Positions 7,332-7,585 of a stretch of DNA of 7,585 nucleotides are shown piece after piece. Source of the stretch: Paraclostridium ghonii (GTDB lineage Bacteria; Bacillota; Clostridia; Peptostreptococcales; Peptostreptococcaceae). Below the pieces are notes generated by a model that was given only the letters and a program-made list of their open reading frames with translations, had not been told where the DNA came from and ran no database searches. The position numbers were made by a program, and so were the translations under genes. Every line of letters starts with the position of its first letter. The first letter of the stretch is position 1. The stretch covers positions 1 through 7,585 of the forward strand of contig NZ_JAKEDR010000171.1 in NCBI RefSeq assembly GCF_023653455.1, given 5' to 3'.

Positions 7332-7400
7332 CTTGAGCAACGGACCTGTTTCTTAAGGTCGTTGGCGACATGAAGTGGTTCGCCGACGTAGTCGCTCAAG
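7332..7400 (+). other. Candidate structured RNA / three-way junction
   Basis: The closing stem CTTGAGC (7332-7338) with GCTCAAG (7394-7400) is a perfect 7 bp. Inside are two hairpins back to back: 7339-7347 with 7356-7363 (8 bp plus a bulged G), and GGCGA (7364-7368) with TCGCC (7380-7384). The segment is clearly richer in G+C than its surroundings. Beyond it, TCGCT (7392-7396) can instead pair with AGCGA (7404-7408) ahead of seven T (7410-7416), a short terminator-like hairpin that excludes the closing stem. It could be a small RNA, the terminal part of a leader, or the decayed right end of an insertion element; I do not recognise the family. No plus-strand gene follows inside the window. 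Confidence 0.45.
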
Positions 7401-7414
7401 CGAAGCGAATTTTT

Positions 7415-7585
7415 TTATTGATTAGTAGCTTCTTTTTTAGACAATTCTTTTTCATATTTTTCCATTTCAGGATCTGAACCAAATATAAAGTGGCCAGGCC
7501 TTATTTCAACCCACTTAGGCTTATGTTCAGAATAATCATGAACACTAGCATCGTATTTTATACGAATTCTATGTCTTTCATCATG
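7415..7585 (-). CDS. Unrecognised protein, C-terminal 56 residues only
   Basis: On the minus strand one frame stays open from the window edge to TAA at 7415-7417, giving 56 residues that run from HDERHRIRIKYD to KEATNQ. The start lies beyond the window. The visible part has a strand-like basic start (HRIRIKYD), then KPKWVEIRPGHFIFG (22-36) and a charged, lysine/glutamate-rich tail (EMEKYEKELSKKEATNQ) that looks helical or disordered. Composition and codon use match the neighbouring genes and the protein looks soluble. I do not recognise the family. It converges with uvrA, 291 bp apart. No terminator with a T-run lies right behind it; on its strand the first good one is the 7121-7272 hairpin. 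Confidence 0.7.
   Translation of the reverse strand, partial: HDERHRIRIKYDASVHDYSEHKPKWVEIRPGHFIFGSDPEMEKYEKELSKKEATNQ

Overview
The window looks like a chromosomal segment from a low-GC Gram-positive bacterium, most likely of the class Clostridia and perhaps the Peptostreptococcaceae (the group of Clostridioides and relatives). This rests on the very AT-rich intergenic DNA, strong AGGAG-type ribosome binding sites, A/T-ending codons, Firmicute-type UvrA/UvrB proteins and a Firmicute-type LexA box. The genus is inference.

Layout: (1) 1-106 is the 3' nine-tenths of a 5S rRNA gene, the end of an rRNA operon. (2) 107-936 has no recognisable protein gene. It holds a long perfect-stem terminator-like hairpin (135-227), three tandem ~108-bp copies of that hairpin's 3' half (166-482), an independent intrinsic terminator with a C-rich loop (591-624), and then plain AT-rich DNA. 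(3) 985-1431 encodes a stand-alone GyrI-like small-molecule-binding protein. (4) 1698-2114 encodes a hotdog-fold acyl-CoA thioesterase with its own terminator. (5) 2214-7123 is a textbook SOS-controlled nucleotide excision repair operon: extended -10 promoter, perfect LexA box, uvrB and then uvrA 35 bp later. (6) 7121-7414 is a convergent intergenic region with three successive inverted-repeat structures. (7) 7415-7585 is the C-terminal end of an unrecognised gene on the minus strand.

How the genes work together: UvrA (damage sensor ATPase) loads UvrB (helicase-like damage verifier) on lesions, and UvrC, encoded elsewhere, then makes the incisions. Co-transcription from a LexA-repressed promoter fits induction by DNA damage. 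The GyrI-like and thioesterase genes appear to be separate transcription units with no visible functional tie to repair.

No clear new protein system is present. The unusual content is in the non-coding DNA: a hairpin family whose apical core occurs in inverted orientation at both ends of the window (168-186 and 7188-7206, 18 of 19 identical), a decaying tandem array of terminator half-hairpins behind the rRNA gene, a compact three-way-junction fold (7332-7400) that competes with a possible terminator, and a possible C-rich small RNA ending at 624.
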